A DNA stretch of 64,000 nt from Ancylobacter pratisalsi. GTDB taxonomy: Bacteria > Pseudomonadota > Alphaproteobacteria > Rhizobiales > Xanthobacteraceae. The stretch covers positions 3,112,001-3,176,000 of the forward strand of contig NZ_CP048630.1 in assembly GCF_010669125.1 (NCBI RefSeq), read 5' to 3'. The notes beneath the pieces were generated by a model. That model was not told where the DNA came from and ran no database searches. It saw nothing but the letters and a program-made list of their open reading frames with translations. A program made the translations under genes and the position numbers. Below, piece by piece: positions 6,727 to 15,751 of this stretch (position 1 is the first letter of the stretch; each line of letters starts with the position of its first letter).

Positions 6727-8172
6727 TTACAGGCCGCCGATGCAGACATACTTCATGTCGACATACTCATCGATGCCGTATTTCGAGCCCTCGCGGCCGA
6801 CGCCGGATTCCTTCACCCCGCCGAAGGGCGCGACTTCCGTGGTGATGACGCCGGCATTGACGCCGACCTGGCCGTAGCTCAGCGCTTCCGAGACGCGGAA
6901 GGCGCGGCCGAGATCGCGGGTGAAGAAATAGCAGGCGAGGCCGAACTCGGTAGCGTTGGCGAGCCGCACCGCCTCTTCCTCGGTGTCGAAGCGGAACACC
7001 GGGGCCACGGGGCCGAAGATCTCCTCGCGCGCGAAGGCCATGTCCGAGGTGGCGTCGGCGATGACGGTGGGCTGGAAGAAGCGGCCGCCCAGCGCGTGGC
7101 GTCCCCCGCCGGTGACCACCCGTCCGCCCTTGCCGAGGGCGTCGGCAATGAAGCTCTCGGTCTTGGCAACCGCCTTGTCGTCGATGAGGGGGCCCTGCAC
7201 CACGCCCTCCTCGAGGCCGGAGCCGACCTTGAGCGCGGCCGAGGCGGCGGCGAGCTTCTCGACGAAGGCGTCGTAGATGCCGGCCTGGGCATAGAAGCGG
7301 TTGGCGCAGACGCAGGTCTGGCCTGAATTGCGGTACTTCGAGGCAATGGCGGCCTCGACCGCGGCGTCGAGATCGGCGTCGTCGAAGATGAGGAACGGCG
7401 CATTGCCGCCCAGCTCCATCGACACCTTCTTCACCGTGTCGGCGGCCTGGCGCATCAGCACCTTTCCGACCGGGGTGGAGCCGGTGAAGGTGATCTTGCG
7501 CACGGTCGGGTTGGCGGTCATCTCGCCGCCGATCTTCGTTGCCGAGCCGGTGAGGATGTTGACCGCGCCGGCGGGGAAGCCGGCCTGCTCGCACAGCACG
7601 CCCCAGGCGAGGCCGGAATAGGGGGTCTGCGTCGCCGGCTTCACCACCGAGGTGCAGCCCGCCGCCAGTGCCGGGCCGATCTTGCGCGCCAGCATGGAGG
7701 AGGGGAAGTTCCACGGCGTGATCGCCGCGACAACGCCCACGGGCTGCTTGGTGACCAGAATGCGCCGGCCGCCCCAGGGGGAGGGAATGACATCGCCATA
7801 GATCCGGCGCGCCTCTTCCGAGAACCACAGCACATAGGCCGCGCTCATGCCGACCTCGCCCATGGATTCGGCGAGGGGCTTGCCCTGCTCGACGGTGAGC
7901 AGCTCGGCGAGCGCGCGCTGGTTGTCCATGATCGCGGCGTGGAGACGACGCAGCAGCTTGGCGCGCTCGTCGGCGGTGGTGCGCGAGAAGGTCTCGAAGG
8001 TGGCCTGCGCCGCGGCAATGGCGCGTGCGGTCTCGGCGGTGCCGCTGTCGGGCACGGTGCCGATGATCTCGCCGGTCGCGGGATTGGTGACGTCGATGGT
8101 GGCGCCGCTGTCGGCGCCGACCCAGGCCCCGCCAATGAAGTTCGCCTCGCGCTTGAAGTCAGCCCAGCTCAT
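6727..8172 (-). CDS. gabD: NAD(P)-dependent succinate-semialdehyde dehydrogenase
   Basis: A 481-residue aldehyde dehydrogenase that oxidises succinate semialdehyde to succinate, the last step of GABA breakdown. Visible motifs are the catalytic glutamate in SMELGGNAPF, the catalytic cysteine in NSGQTCVCANRFY, the cofactor loop ITFTGSTPVGK and the C-terminal PFGGVKESGVGREGSKYG that is characteristic of the GabD group. Its length fits the family. No gabT is adjacent; the gene stands alone and has a perfect 17-base palindrome 31 bases upstream of its start, suggesting a dedicated repressor. Glutarate semialdehyde is an alternative substrate. Confidence 0.9.
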   Translation of the reverse strand: MSWADFKREANFIGGAWVGADSGATIDVTNPATGEIIGTVPDSGTAETARAIAAAQATFETFSRTTADERAKLLRRLHAAIMDNQRALAELLTVEQGKPLAESMGEVGMSAAYVLWFSEEARRIYGDVIPSPWGGRRILVTKQPVGVVAAITPWNFPSSMLARKIGPALAAGCTSVVKPATQTPYSGLAWGVLCEQAGFPAGAVNILTGSATKIGGEMTANPTVRKITFTGSTPVGKVLMRQAADTVKKVSMELGGNAPFLIFDDADLDAAVEAAIASKYRNSGQTCVCANRFYAQAGIYDAFVEKLAAASAALKVGSGLEEGVVQGPLIDDKAVAKTESFIADALGKGGRVVTGGGRHALGGRFFQPTVIADATSDMAFAREEIFGPVAPVFRFDTEEEAVRLANATEFGLACYFFTRDLGRAFRVSEALSYGQVGVNAGVITTEVAPFGGVKESGVGREGSKYGIDEYVDMKYVCIGGL

Positions 8173-8203
8173 CTTGTGTTGCCTCCGGTGGCTTTGATGG
8201 TAG

Positions 8204-8220
8204 CCGTTCTGACAGAACGG
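8204..8220. promoter_or_regulatory. Perfect 17-base palindrome upstream of gabD, probable operator
   Basis: CCGTTCTG-A-CAGAACGG, eight bases on each side of one central A. It sits in the 160-base gap between gabD (leftward) and a small rightward gene, closer to gabD. Its size and symmetry suit a dimeric TetR-, LacI- or GntR-type repressor. Confidence 0.5.
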
Positions 8221-8332
8221 AGCGCGGGAGGCTATGCCCGGTTGGTTGCAAGGGCGGTGGCGCCCCTACACCACGATATTGGCACGTGGCATGCTTCCGT
8301 AGCGCCAGCCCACGTGCCTTGCGGGAGCACTC

Positions 8333-8599
8333 ATGTCCGTCTTCATGGTGACCTTTGATATCGCAGATGCCGAAAATGCCGCCGCCATGGTCGAGGCGAT
8401 CAGGCAGATGTCGTGGAGCCAGCTCGGCCCCACCACCTATGCGGTGAACACCGAGGAGACCGACGAGGACCTGTTCTTCCGGCTGCGCGCGTTCACGCGC
8501 GACAAGGACAGCCTCTATGTGGTGCTGATGCGCAAACCCTATCGTGGCGCGGGCTTTCGCGAGGTGAACTACTGGCTGGAAGACAATCTGCGCTGGTAG
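8333..8599 (+). CDS. Small hypothetical protein (possible ferredoxin-like fold)
   Basis: An 88-residue acidic soluble protein, not recognised. Alternating hydrophobic stretches (SVFMVTFDIA, TYAVNTEE, SLYVVLMRKPY) separated by helices (NAAAMVEAIRQM, EDLFFRLRAFTR) suggest a beta-alpha-beta-beta-alpha-beta arrangement, as in Cas2/SinR-like proteins; there is no CRISPR array or cas gene nearby, so that is a fold hint only. It is followed at once by a strong terminator, so it forms a single-gene unit. Confidence 0.6.
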   Translation: MSVFMVTFDIADAENAAAMVEAIRQMSWSQLGPTTYAVNTEETDEDLFFRLRAFTRDKDSLYVVLMRKPYRGAGFREVNYWLEDNLRW

Positions 8600-8621
8600 C
8601 GCGGGAGCCCGCCAACAAAAA

Positions 8622-8645
8622 AGCCCCGGCACGGGCCGGGGCTTT
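8622..8645. terminator. Bidirectional intrinsic terminator
   Basis: AGCCCCGGC (8622-8630) pairs with GCCGGGGCT (8635-8643) around a four-base loop; an A-run lies to the left and Ts to the right, so it can stop both the small rightward gene and the leftward BI-1 gene that converge here. Confidence 0.85.
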
Positions 8646-8668
8646 CACCGTCAGGAGGTGACGCGCGC

Positions 8669-9451
8669 TCAGTTGTTGCGGTTGCCGAACAGCTGCAGCA
8701 GCATCAGGAACAGGTTGATGAAGTCGAGATAGAGCGTCAGCGCGCCCATGATCGCCTTACGGCCCGCGACGACGTCGTCGTCACCGGCGAAGTACATCTC
8801 CTTGATGCGCTGGGTGTCGTAGGCGGTGAGGCCGGCGAACACCAGGACGCCCGCGACCGAGATCACGAACTGCAGCATGGTGGAGCCGAGGAAGATGTTC
8901 ACCACCATGGCGATGATGATGCCGATCAGGCCCATCATCAGGAACGAGCCCATGCCCGACAGGCTGCGCGAGGTGGTGTAGCCGTAAAGGCTGAGGCCAC
9001 CGAACGCCGCCGCGGTGATGAAGAACACCCGGATCACGCTCTCATGCGTGTAGACGAGGAAGATCGAGGCCAGCGACACGCCCACCAGAGCGGCGTAAAG
9101 CCAGAACACGCCCTGCGCCGCGCCCACGCTCATGCGGTCGACGCGGAAGCTGAGGAAGAACACCGCCGCGAGCGGCGCCAGCATCACCACCCAGCGCAGG
9201 GGGCTGAAGAACAGCGCGACGCCGAATTCGTTGAGGTACAGGCCGGGGGCCAGCGCAGCCGAGGTCGGTACGTCCGAGACGGCAAGCATGTAGATGCCAA
9301 GCGCGGCGGCGCCGGTGATGGCCAGGCCCAGCGTCATGTAGTTGTAGACGCGCAGCATGTAAGCGCGCAGGCCCTGGTCGATCTCTGCCTGCGTCCGCGT
9401 CGCCGTCGCTCCGAAGCGCGGCACGGAGACGTTGCGGTTGAAGTCGGACAT
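8669..9451 (-). CDS. Bax inhibitor-1 / YccA family membrane protein
   Basis: A 260-residue protein with seven predicted membrane helices, starting MSDFNRNVSVPRFGATATR as is typical of alphaproteobacterial BI-1 proteins. The C-terminal helix carries the conserved acidic residues of the family's di-aspartyl pH sensor (TAYDTQRIKE and LYLDFINLF). Relatives form a calcium-leak channel or interact with the FtsH protease at the inner membrane; the exact role in bacteria is not settled. It is a monocistronic gene between a strong terminator and a 160-base upstream region. Confidence 0.9.
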   Translation of the reverse strand: MSDFNRNVSVPRFGATATRTQAEIDQGLRAYMLRVYNYMTLGLAITGAAALGIYMLAVSDVPTSAALAPGLYLNEFGVALFFSPLRWVVMLAPLAAVFFLSFRVDRMSVGAAQGVFWLYAALVGVSLASIFLVYTHESVIRVFFITAAAFGGLSLYGYTTSRSLSGMGSFLMMGLIGIIIAMVVNIFLGSTMLQFVISVAGVLVFAGLTAYDTQRIKEMYFAGDDDVVAGRKAIMGALTLYLDFINLFLMLLQLFGNRNN

Positions 9452-9613
9452 GGACGAAATTCTCCCAATGACTCAAGACCGGGCGGCTTCCGACAGCATG
9501 CCGGATAGTCCCCGAAAGGTATCCTGCCGGAATATGAGGTGCGGCCCGCCCGCTCGCAAGTGAAGTTTGCGACAGGTTTCCGGCGCCTGGCGCATTCGCC
9601 CGCTCACGGCGGG

Positions 9614-12214
9614 CTACAGATTGCGCAGGATGCGGGCAGGCTTCTGGCCGAGCGCGCGCCAGGTGCCGATGAGTCCGAAGCCCACGGTCAGCACCAGTGC
9701 GACGCCCGCCGCGCCGAGCGCGGCGCCGCTCGACCAGGCGAAGCCGAGCTTCATCACCTGCGTCACCACGACATAGGCCGCGATGGTGCCGGCGCCGACC
9801 GCCACCAGGGCGGTGACGAGGCCGAGCGCGGCATATTCCAGCGCATACGCACCGATGAGGCGGGCCCGCGTGGCGCCCAGCGTCTTCAGGATCACCGCGT
9901 CATAGACCCGGTGGTGCTGCCCGGCCGCGAGCGCGCCGGCCAGCACCAGCACGCTGGCCAGCAGCGTGACCAGGCTGGCGCCGCGGATCGCCATCACCAG
10001 ATTGCCGACGATCTCGCCGATCTGGGTCAGCGCCTCCTTCACGCGCACCGCTGTGATGGCGGGGAAGTCGGCGGCGATGGCGCGGGCCACCGCCCGCTCG
10101 GTCGCCTCGCTGCCGCCGCCCGGCAGGGTCAGCGTGGCAAGCTGGGTGTGCGGGGCGCCGGCAAAGGTGTTGGGCGAGAACACCATGACGAAGTTGATCG
10201 CCAGACGTTCCCATTCCACCTCGCGCAGATTGGCGATCTTCGCGGTGATGGTACGGCCGAGCACGTTGACGGTGACCGGATCGCCGATCTTGAGCCCGAA
10301 CGCATCGGCGATCTCCTTCTCGAACGAGACCAGCGGCGGGCCGGAATAATCGGGTGCCCACCATTCGCCGTCGACGATCGACGACCCTTCGGGCACGTCG
10401 CGCGCATAGGTGACCCCGCGATCGGACGAAAGCACCCAGGCGAATTCCGGCGGCGGGGTGATGGTGTCGACCGGGCGATCGCCCAGCGTGATCAGCCGCC
10501 CGCGCAGCATCGGCACGATCTCGACATCGCCTTCCGGTGCCTTCTGCTTCACGTAAGCGGCGAAGTGGTCGGCATCGGTGCTGGGAATGTCGAGGAAGAA
10601 GAAGCTCGGCGCTTGCGCCGGCAGGCTGGCGCTCAGCTCGCGCGTCAGGCTGCGGTCGATCAGCGCCAGCGTCACCAGAAGCGTCAGGCCGAGGCCGAGC
10701 GAGAGCACGATGGTGGGGGTGAGCGCCGCCGGGCGGTGGATATTGGCCAGCGCCAGCCGCATGCTGGTGTTGCGCGGACGCGGCAGCCGGCGGGCGAGCG
10801 CCATGATGGCGAGCCCGACAAGGCGCAGCGTGACCAGCACGCTCACCGCCGCGACAAGATAATAGACCGCGATCCGGCGCTCCTCGGAGGCCGCGACCGC
10901 GAGGCCCGCCAGCGCGGCGATGGCAAGGACCGTCATCACCACATAGGCCCGGCGCGGACGTCGCCGGCCATTTTCCACGTCGTCGCGGAACAGTGCCGAG
11001 ACCGGCACGTCATGGGCAAGGCCGAGCGGCCACAGCGCGAAGGCCAGCGCAATCAGCGCGCCATAGGCGGTGGCCAGCACCAGCGCCATGGGTTGCACGC
11101 CGGGCTGGATCGGGACCGGCAGCAGGTAGCCGAAGGCTGCGTTGACCGCGAAGGGCAGCGCCGCGCCGACCGCGAGCCCGAGCGCGATGCCGACGGCGGC
11201 GATGAGCCCGACCTCGACCAGATAGATCGAGAACACCGTGCCGCCGGGCGCGCCCAGGCTTTTCAGCGTGGCGATGACGCCGCGCTTGGTGTCGAGATGG
11301 CTCTTCACCGCATTGGCGACGCCAACCCCGCCGACCAGCAGCGCGGTGAGACCGACAAGGGTGAGATATTCGGTGAACCGCCGGACATTGGTTTCCAGCC
11401 GGGGCGCGGCGGCATCGCGGGTGCGGACCTCGAATCCGGCCTCGGGTGCGCCCTGCTGCACGCCGTCGACGAAATCGGTCAGGGCGGCCGGCCGGTCGAG
11501 CTGCACGCGGTAATGCCAGCGCACCAGGCTTCCCGGCTGCAGCAGCGCCGTGGCGCGCAACGCGTCGAGCGAGACCATCAGGCGCGGGCCGAAGCCGATG
11601 CCGGTGGAGAGCATGTCCGGCTCGCGCGTGATCAGCCCGTTCAGAACCAGCGTCGCCTCGCCGAGATGGAAGGTGTCGCCGGGCTTGATGTTCAGCCGTT
11701 CCGCCAGAATCGGATCGGCGACGGCGCCGAACACGCCGTCATGGGCTGCCAGCGCCGGCTGTAGCGGCTGGGGCGGATCCAGCTCGACGGTGCCGACCAT
11801 GGGATAGGCGGAATCCACCGCCTTGGCCTCGACCAGCGAGGAGACGAGCGCGTCGCCCTCGCCGGCGCGTGCCATGGCGCGCAGCGTCGCCACCGAGGAC
11901 ACCCGCCCGCCGGCGCGCAAGAGCGCCAGCTCGTCGGCCGAGGCCTCGCGCTGCACCAGCGTGAAGGCGGCATCGCCCCCGAGCAGCGAGGTGCCCTCGC
12001 GCGACAGCCCGTCGGTGAGCGAGCGCGAGAACGAGCCCACCCCGGCGATCGCCGCCACGCCGAGGGCAAGGCAGGCCAGGAACACGCCGAAGCCGCGCAG
12101 GCCCCCGCGCAGTTCGCGCAGCGCGAAACGCAGGGCGATGGAGAAGCGGGTGGTCAGGGCGAGCGGCGCGGGGTGCGCGGCGCCGGCCGTGGCGCCAAGG
12201 CTGGTGAGGCTCAT
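9614..12214 (-). CDS. ABC transporter permease, FtsX/YbbP type
   Basis: An 866-residue permease with ten predicted membrane helices in the YbbP arrangement: an N-terminal helix, a large periplasmic domain, a central block of helices around residues 270-500, a second periplasmic domain and a C-terminal FtsX bundle (LASVLVLAGALAAGQHHRVYDAVILKTLGATRARL). YbbAP-type complexes act as mechanotransmission or lipid-linked substrate transporters rather than classic importers. It overlaps the ATPase gene by four bases (ATGA). The pair lies divergent from a tesA-like esterase gene, the same order as tesA/ybbA-ybbP in E. coli, which hints that transporter and esterase handle the same molecules. Confidence 0.9.
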   Translation of the reverse strand: MSLTSLGATAGAAHPAPLALTTRFSIALRFALRELRGGLRGFGVFLACLALGVAAIAGVGSFSRSLTDGLSREGTSLLGGDAAFTLVQREASADELALLRAGGRVSSVATLRAMARAGEGDALVSSLVEAKAVDSAYPMVGTVELDPPQPLQPALAAHDGVFGAVADPILAERLNIKPGDTFHLGEATLVLNGLITREPDMLSTGIGFGPRLMVSLDALRATALLQPGSLVRWHYRVQLDRPAALTDFVDGVQQGAPEAGFEVRTRDAAAPRLETNVRRFTEYLTLVGLTALLVGGVGVANAVKSHLDTKRGVIATLKSLGAPGGTVFSIYLVEVGLIAAVGIALGLAVGAALPFAVNAAFGYLLPVPIQPGVQPMALVLATAYGALIALAFALWPLGLAHDVPVSALFRDDVENGRRRPRRAYVVMTVLAIAALAGLAVAASEERRIAVYYLVAAVSVLVTLRLVGLAIMALARRLPRPRNTSMRLALANIHRPAALTPTIVLSLGLGLTLLVTLALIDRSLTRELSASLPAQAPSFFFLDIPSTDADHFAAYVKQKAPEGDVEIVPMLRGRLITLGDRPVDTITPPPEFAWVLSSDRGVTYARDVPEGSSIVDGEWWAPDYSGPPLVSFEKEIADAFGLKIGDPVTVNVLGRTITAKIANLREVEWERLAINFVMVFSPNTFAGAPHTQLATLTLPGGGSEATERAVARAIAADFPAITAVRVKEALTQIGEIVGNLVMAIRGASLVTLLASVLVLAGALAAGQHHRVYDAVILKTLGATRARLIGAYALEYAALGLVTALVAVGAGTIAAYVVVTQVMKLGFAWSSGAALGAAGVALVLTVGFGLIGTWRALGQKPARILRNL

Positions 12215-12945
12215 GCCGGCGTTCCTGCCTGGGCCAACAGTTCTTCGCTTACGATCTCGCCGGAGCGCAGCCGGACGGTGCGGTTGCAGCGGCTGGCAAG
12301 CGTGGGATCGTGGGTGACGATCACCAGCGTCGCACCGCGCCGGGCCTGGGCGGCGAAGAGCAGGTCCATGATCTGCCTGCCCGTGTCCTCGTCGAGATTG
12401 CCGGTCGGCTCGTCGGCGACGAGAATGCGCGGCTCGGGCGCCAGGGCCCGCGCCACCGCCACGCGCTGCTGCTCGCCGCCGGAAAGCTGGGCCGGGTAAT
12501 GATCGAGCCGGTGGCCGAGGCCGACCGCAGCCAGTTCCGCCGCCGCGCGCTCGAACGCGTCAGCGCGCCCGGCCAGTTCCAGCGGGACGGCGACGTTCTC
12601 CACCGCGGTCATGGTCGGGATGAGGTGGAAGGCCTGAAACACGATGCCGACATTGCGGCCGCGAAAACGCGCCAGGGCGTCTTCGTCCAGCCCGGTCAGC
12701 ATTTCCCCGGCGACCGCCACGGTGCCGGCATTGGCCTGTTCCAGCCCGGCGAGCACCATGAGCAGGCTCGATTTTCCCGATCCGGACGGGCCCACGAGGC
12801 CGACCGCCTCACCCTGACCTATATTGAGCGACACACCCTTGAGGATGTGAACCCGCGCGGCGCCCGCGCCGAGGGAGAGTTCAACCTTGTCGAGGCAGAT
12901 GGCCGGGGCGGCGGTGGCGGAAGTGGATTGGGAGCTGGACGGCAT
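12211..12945 (-). CDS. ABC transporter ATP-binding protein, YbbA type
   Basis: A 244-residue ATPase of the LolD/YbbA group. Walker A is in GLVGPSGSGKSSLL, the signature is LSGGEQQRVAVARAL, Walker B is RILVADEPTGNLDE and the switch histidine is in VIVTHDP. It powers the permease whose gene overlaps its stop codon. The start MPSSSQSTS was preferred over an in-frame ATG 45 codons upstream because that extension runs into the divergent esterase gene and is not ABC-like. Confidence 0.9.
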   Translation of the reverse strand: MPSSSQSTSATAAPAICLDKVELSLGAGAARVHILKGVSLNIGQGEAVGLVGPSGSGKSSLLMVLAGLEQANAGTVAVAGEMLTGLDEDALARFRGRNVGIVFQAFHLIPTMTAVENVAVPLELAGRADAFERAAAELAAVGLGHRLDHYPAQLSGGEQQRVAVARALAPEPRILVADEPTGNLDEDTGRQIMDLLFAAQARRGATLVIVTHDPTLASRCNRTVRLRSGEIVSEELLAQAGTPA

Positions 12946-13048
12946 GGTGTCCTTTGCGTTCGTCGGTGCGTTTTTCAGCCTGCGGCGACCCTGCGTCAGG
13001 AATGCGGGCGGTCCGGCAGCATATGGTGCGCTGCATCCTGTCCGAAAG

Positions 13049-13696
13049 GTGCGCGGGGCCGTGTTGGGCCTGTTTGCCACCCTCGCTCTCGCCGGATTGA
13101 TCGCGCCGGGGGCCGCGCACGCCGCGCCGCTGCGGCTGGTGGCGTTCGGCGACAGCCTGACGGCGGGCTACGGGCTGCCGGCGAATCAGGCCTTCCCCGC
13201 CCAGCTGCAGGCCGCGCTGAAGGCGAAGGGGCACGATGTCGTGATCGAGAATGCCGGCGTGTCGGGCGACACTTCGAGTGCCGGCCTTGCCCGCATCGAC
13301 TGGTCGATACCGGAGGGCACCGACGGGGTGATCCTCGAACTTGGCGCCAATGACGCGCTGCGCGGCATCGACCCGTCCATCACCGAGACGTCGCTTTCCG
13401 GCATGCTGGCGCGGCTGAAGGAGCGCGGCATACCGGTGCTGCTGGCGGGCATGGTGGCGCCGCCCAATCTGGGCCGGGACTATGCGGAGCGCTTCAACCC
13501 GATCTATCCCCGGCTTGCCAGGCAATATGACGTGCCGCTCTACCCGTTCTTCCTCGACGGTGTCGCCGGGCAGGCCGGGCTCAACCAGGCCGACTCGGTC
13601 CACCCCACGGGGGAGGGCGTGAAGGAGATCGTCGCGCGCATGCTGCCGGTGGTGGAGGCGTGGCTCGCCACGCTTCAAGCCGGCAAGCAGGGCTGA
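13049..13696 (+). CDS. tesA: Exported arylesterase / acyl-CoA thioesterase I (TesA-like GDSL hydrolase)
   Basis: An SGNH hydrolase with all four family blocks: FGDSLTAGYG with the nucleophile Ser, GVSGDTSSAG, GAND and the Asp-His pair in DSVHPTGEG. A signal peptide ends at PGAAHA-A, so the mature enzyme is periplasmic and likely cleaves acyl esters or lysophospholipids. The start is uncertain: GTG at 13049 or 13061 places the signal peptide at the N-terminus; the frame stays open further upstream to 12887, but that would overlap the divergent ATPase gene. It is divergent from a YbbAP-like transporter, an arrangement conserved with E. coli. Confidence 0.85.
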   Translation: MRGAVLGLFATLALAGLIAPGAAHAAPLRLVAFGDSLTAGYGLPANQAFPAQLQAALKAKGHDVVIENAGVSGDTSSAGLARIDWSIPEGTDGVILELGANDALRGIDPSITETSLSGMLARLKERGIPVLLAGMVAPPNLGRDYAERFNPIYPRLARQYDVPLYPFFLDGVAGQAGLNQADSVHPTGEGVKEIVARMLPVVEAWLATLQAGKQG

Positions 13697-13840
13697 ACGG
13701 GACGGGGCTCCGGTCGCTCAAGGTGCTGGCCGGCTGAGGCCGCGCGCTTTGCCCAGTTTCCCTTTCGGTGGGTTGCGAGGCACGGGGCCGGGGGGATACA
13801 CTTCGCGTCCAATCCCCCCGACATTTTCCGGACATTCGAC

Positions 13841-14887
13841 ATGCAATATCGCCCGCTGGGCCGTACGGGCCTTGAGGTCAGCGCCATTTGTCTGGGCACC
13901 ATGACCTATGGCCAGCAGAACACCGAGGCCGAGGGTCATGCCCAGCTCGACTACGCGCTCGACCAAGGCATCAACTTCATCGACACCGCCGAACTCTACT
14001 CGATCCCGCCCAAGGCCGAGACGCAGGGCTCGACCGAGCGAATCATCGGCACCTGGCTGAAGGCACGCGGCAATCGCGACAAGGTGATCCTCGCCACCAA
14101 GGCGGTCGGACTCTCGACGATGACCTGGTTCCGCAAGGACGGCTCGCCCGCGCGCCCGGACCGCCGCCAGATCCGCGAGGCGATCGAGGGCAGCCTGCAT
14201 CGGCTTCAGACCGATTATATCGACCTCTACCAGCTGCACTGGCCGGGTCGGCCCATCGCGCAGTTCGGCTCCAGCCCGTCGCGCTGGGTCTCCGCCGAGG
14301 GCGAGGAGACCCCGATCGCCGAGACGCTCGACGCCTTCGCCGAGCTGGTGAAGGAAGGCAAGGTGCGCCATATCGGCCTCTCCAACGAGAGCCCGTGGGG
14401 CACGATGCGTTTCCTCATGGAGGCCGAGCGCACCGGCGCCCCCCGCATCGCCTCGGTGCAGAACGCCTACAACCTGCTGAACCGGACCTATGAGACCGGG
14501 CTTGCCGAGATCAGCCTGCGCGAGGATGTGGGCCTGCTGGCCTATTCCCCGCTCGGGCAGGGTTACCTCTCGGGCAAGTACCAGAACGGCGCCCGTCCGG
14601 CCGGCAGCCGCACCGCGCTGTTCGAGCGTGGTCAGCGCTACGAGACGCCGGGCTGCGAGGAGGCAATCGCGGACTATCTCGCTATCGCCCGCGAAGCCGG
14701 GCTCGATCCCTCGCAGATGGCGATCGCCTTCTGCCTGTCGCGGGAATTCATGGCGTCGGTGATCATCGGTGCGACGACGATGGAGCAGCTCAAGACCGAT
14801 ATCGCCGCCATCGACGTCACCCTCACGCCGGAACTGGAGGCGAAGATCGACGCCGTGCACCAGCTTCGCGGCAACCCGGCGCCCTGA
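13841..14887 (+). CDS. NADP(H)-dependent aldo/keto reductase, Tas-like
   Basis: A 348-residue TIM-barrel oxidoreductase of the AKR superfamily. The catalytic tetrad is visible: Asp and Tyr in FIDTAELYS, Lys in ILATKAVG and His in LYQLHWPGR. The insert SIPPKAETQGSTERIIG and the long loop around WFRKDGSPARPDRRQ match E. coli Tas. The cofactor-binding end is in VIIGATTMEQLKTDI. The natural substrate is unknown; Tas restores prephenate dehydrogenase activity in tyrosine auxotrophs when overexpressed. It is a single gene. Confidence 0.9.
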   Translation: MQYRPLGRTGLEVSAICLGTMTYGQQNTEAEGHAQLDYALDQGINFIDTAELYSIPPKAETQGSTERIIGTWLKARGNRDKVILATKAVGLSTMTWFRKDGSPARPDRRQIREAIEGSLHRLQTDYIDLYQLHWPGRPIAQFGSSPSRWVSAEGEETPIAETLDAFAELVKEGKVRHIGLSNESPWGTMRFLMEAERTGAPRIASVQNAYNLLNRTYETGLAEISLREDVGLLAYSPLGQGYLSGKYQNGARPAGSRTALFERGQRYETPGCEEAIADYLAIAREAGLDPSQMAIAFCLSREFMASVIIGATTMEQLKTDIAAIDVTLTPELEAKIDAVHQLRGNPAP

Positions 14888-15004
14888 GCACGGGGCGCCG
14901 GCGCGTCACCGGACCGCCGCCGCAATGCCGCCGTTGCGACGGGGCAGTCACGACATCGGGGGGCGGGGCTTCGGCTCCGTCCTCCGCCGCCGCTTCGATC
15001 TGGC

Positions 15005-15604
15005 TCAGTCCTTCGCGGTGGGCGCCTGTTCCGGTTCGACGCCGTGCCGCGTCATCAGCGGAACCTGTGCCATGGCGAAGATCAGCGTCATCGGCAGATA
15101 GCCGAAGGTCTTGAACGCGACCCATGTGTCGGTGGACACGGAGCGCCAGACGATCTCGTTCAGCACCGCCATGACGATGAAGAACACGCCCCAGCGGATG
15201 GTCAGTTCGTGCCAGCCGCGCTCGGTAAGCTCGAACACGTCGCCCAGCACATAGGGCAGCAGCGGCTTTTTCAGCGCCAGCCCGCCGAGCAGCGCCACGC
15301 CGAACAGCGCGTTGACGATGGTCGGCTTCATCTTGATGAAGTGGTCGTCCTGCAGCCACAGCGTCAGCGAGCCGAACACCAGCACGACGCCCGCCGAAAT
15401 GAGCGGCATGACCGCGATCTTGCGGGCGATGATCCACATCAGCGCCAGGGCGATGAAGGTGGCGACCATGAAGGCGCCGGTGGCGGCGTAGATTCCCGCC
15501 CGCCCGTTGGCGATGAAGAACACGACGAGCGGTCCCATCTCCAGCGCGAACTTCATCGCCGGGTGCATGGAACGCAGCTTGGTGTCGCCGGACGTGTCGT
15601 TCAT
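15005..15604 (-). CDS. yciB: Septation protein A / intracellular septation membrane protein YciB
   Basis: A 199-residue inner-membrane protein with five to six helices. Family motifs are FALEMGPLVVFFIAN at the start and HFIKMKPTIVNALFG in the middle, then RGWHELTIRWGVFFIVMAVLNE. YciB is needed for normal division and envelope integrity in several proteobacteria. It lies at the end of the leftward dapF-mtaB-ftsY set, an order that is conserved in Rhizobiales, with one small exported protein inserted between ftsY and yciB. Confidence 0.92.
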   Translation of the reverse strand: MNDTSGDTKLRSMHPAMKFALEMGPLVVFFIANGRAGIYAATGAFMVATFIALALMWIIARKIAVMPLISAGVVLVFGSLTLWLQDDHFIKMKPTIVNALFGVALLGGLALKKPLLPYVLGDVFELTERGWHELTIRWGVFFIVMAVLNEIVWRSVSTDTWVAFKTFGYLPMTLIFAMAQVPLMTRHGVEPEQAPTAKD

Positions 15605-15713
15605 GGCAGGATCGGCCTTTCGGGAGGTTCAGTCGTCGAGCCGGGCCGCTTCGGGCGGGAGGCTCATCGGGGGTGGGATCCGGCTGGATCGTGGACAGGG
15701 GGTCGAGGATGAG

Positions 15714-15745
15714 GCCCCACGCCGCGCCGAAGAGCCGCGTGGGGC
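15714..15745 (-). terminator. Hairpin after the small exported-protein gene
   Basis: GCCCCACGC (15714-15722) pairs with GCGTGGGGC (15737-15745) across a 14-base loop, directly downstream of the small exported-protein gene on its strand. No U-run follows, so it may act as a Rho-assisted or processing site. Confidence 0.45.
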
Positions 15746-15751
15746 TGGCAT

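Noticed and set aside
8333..8599. A Cas2-like role for the 88-residue protein
   Set aside because: Only the predicted strand-helix order is similar; there are no repeats, spacers or cas genes in the window.
9539..11764. A 741-residue rightward reading frame opposite the ABC permease gene
   Set aside because: It is rich in Arg, Gln, His and Asp with no domain, and the leftward frame is a clear FtsX-type permease; it is a GC-driven shadow.
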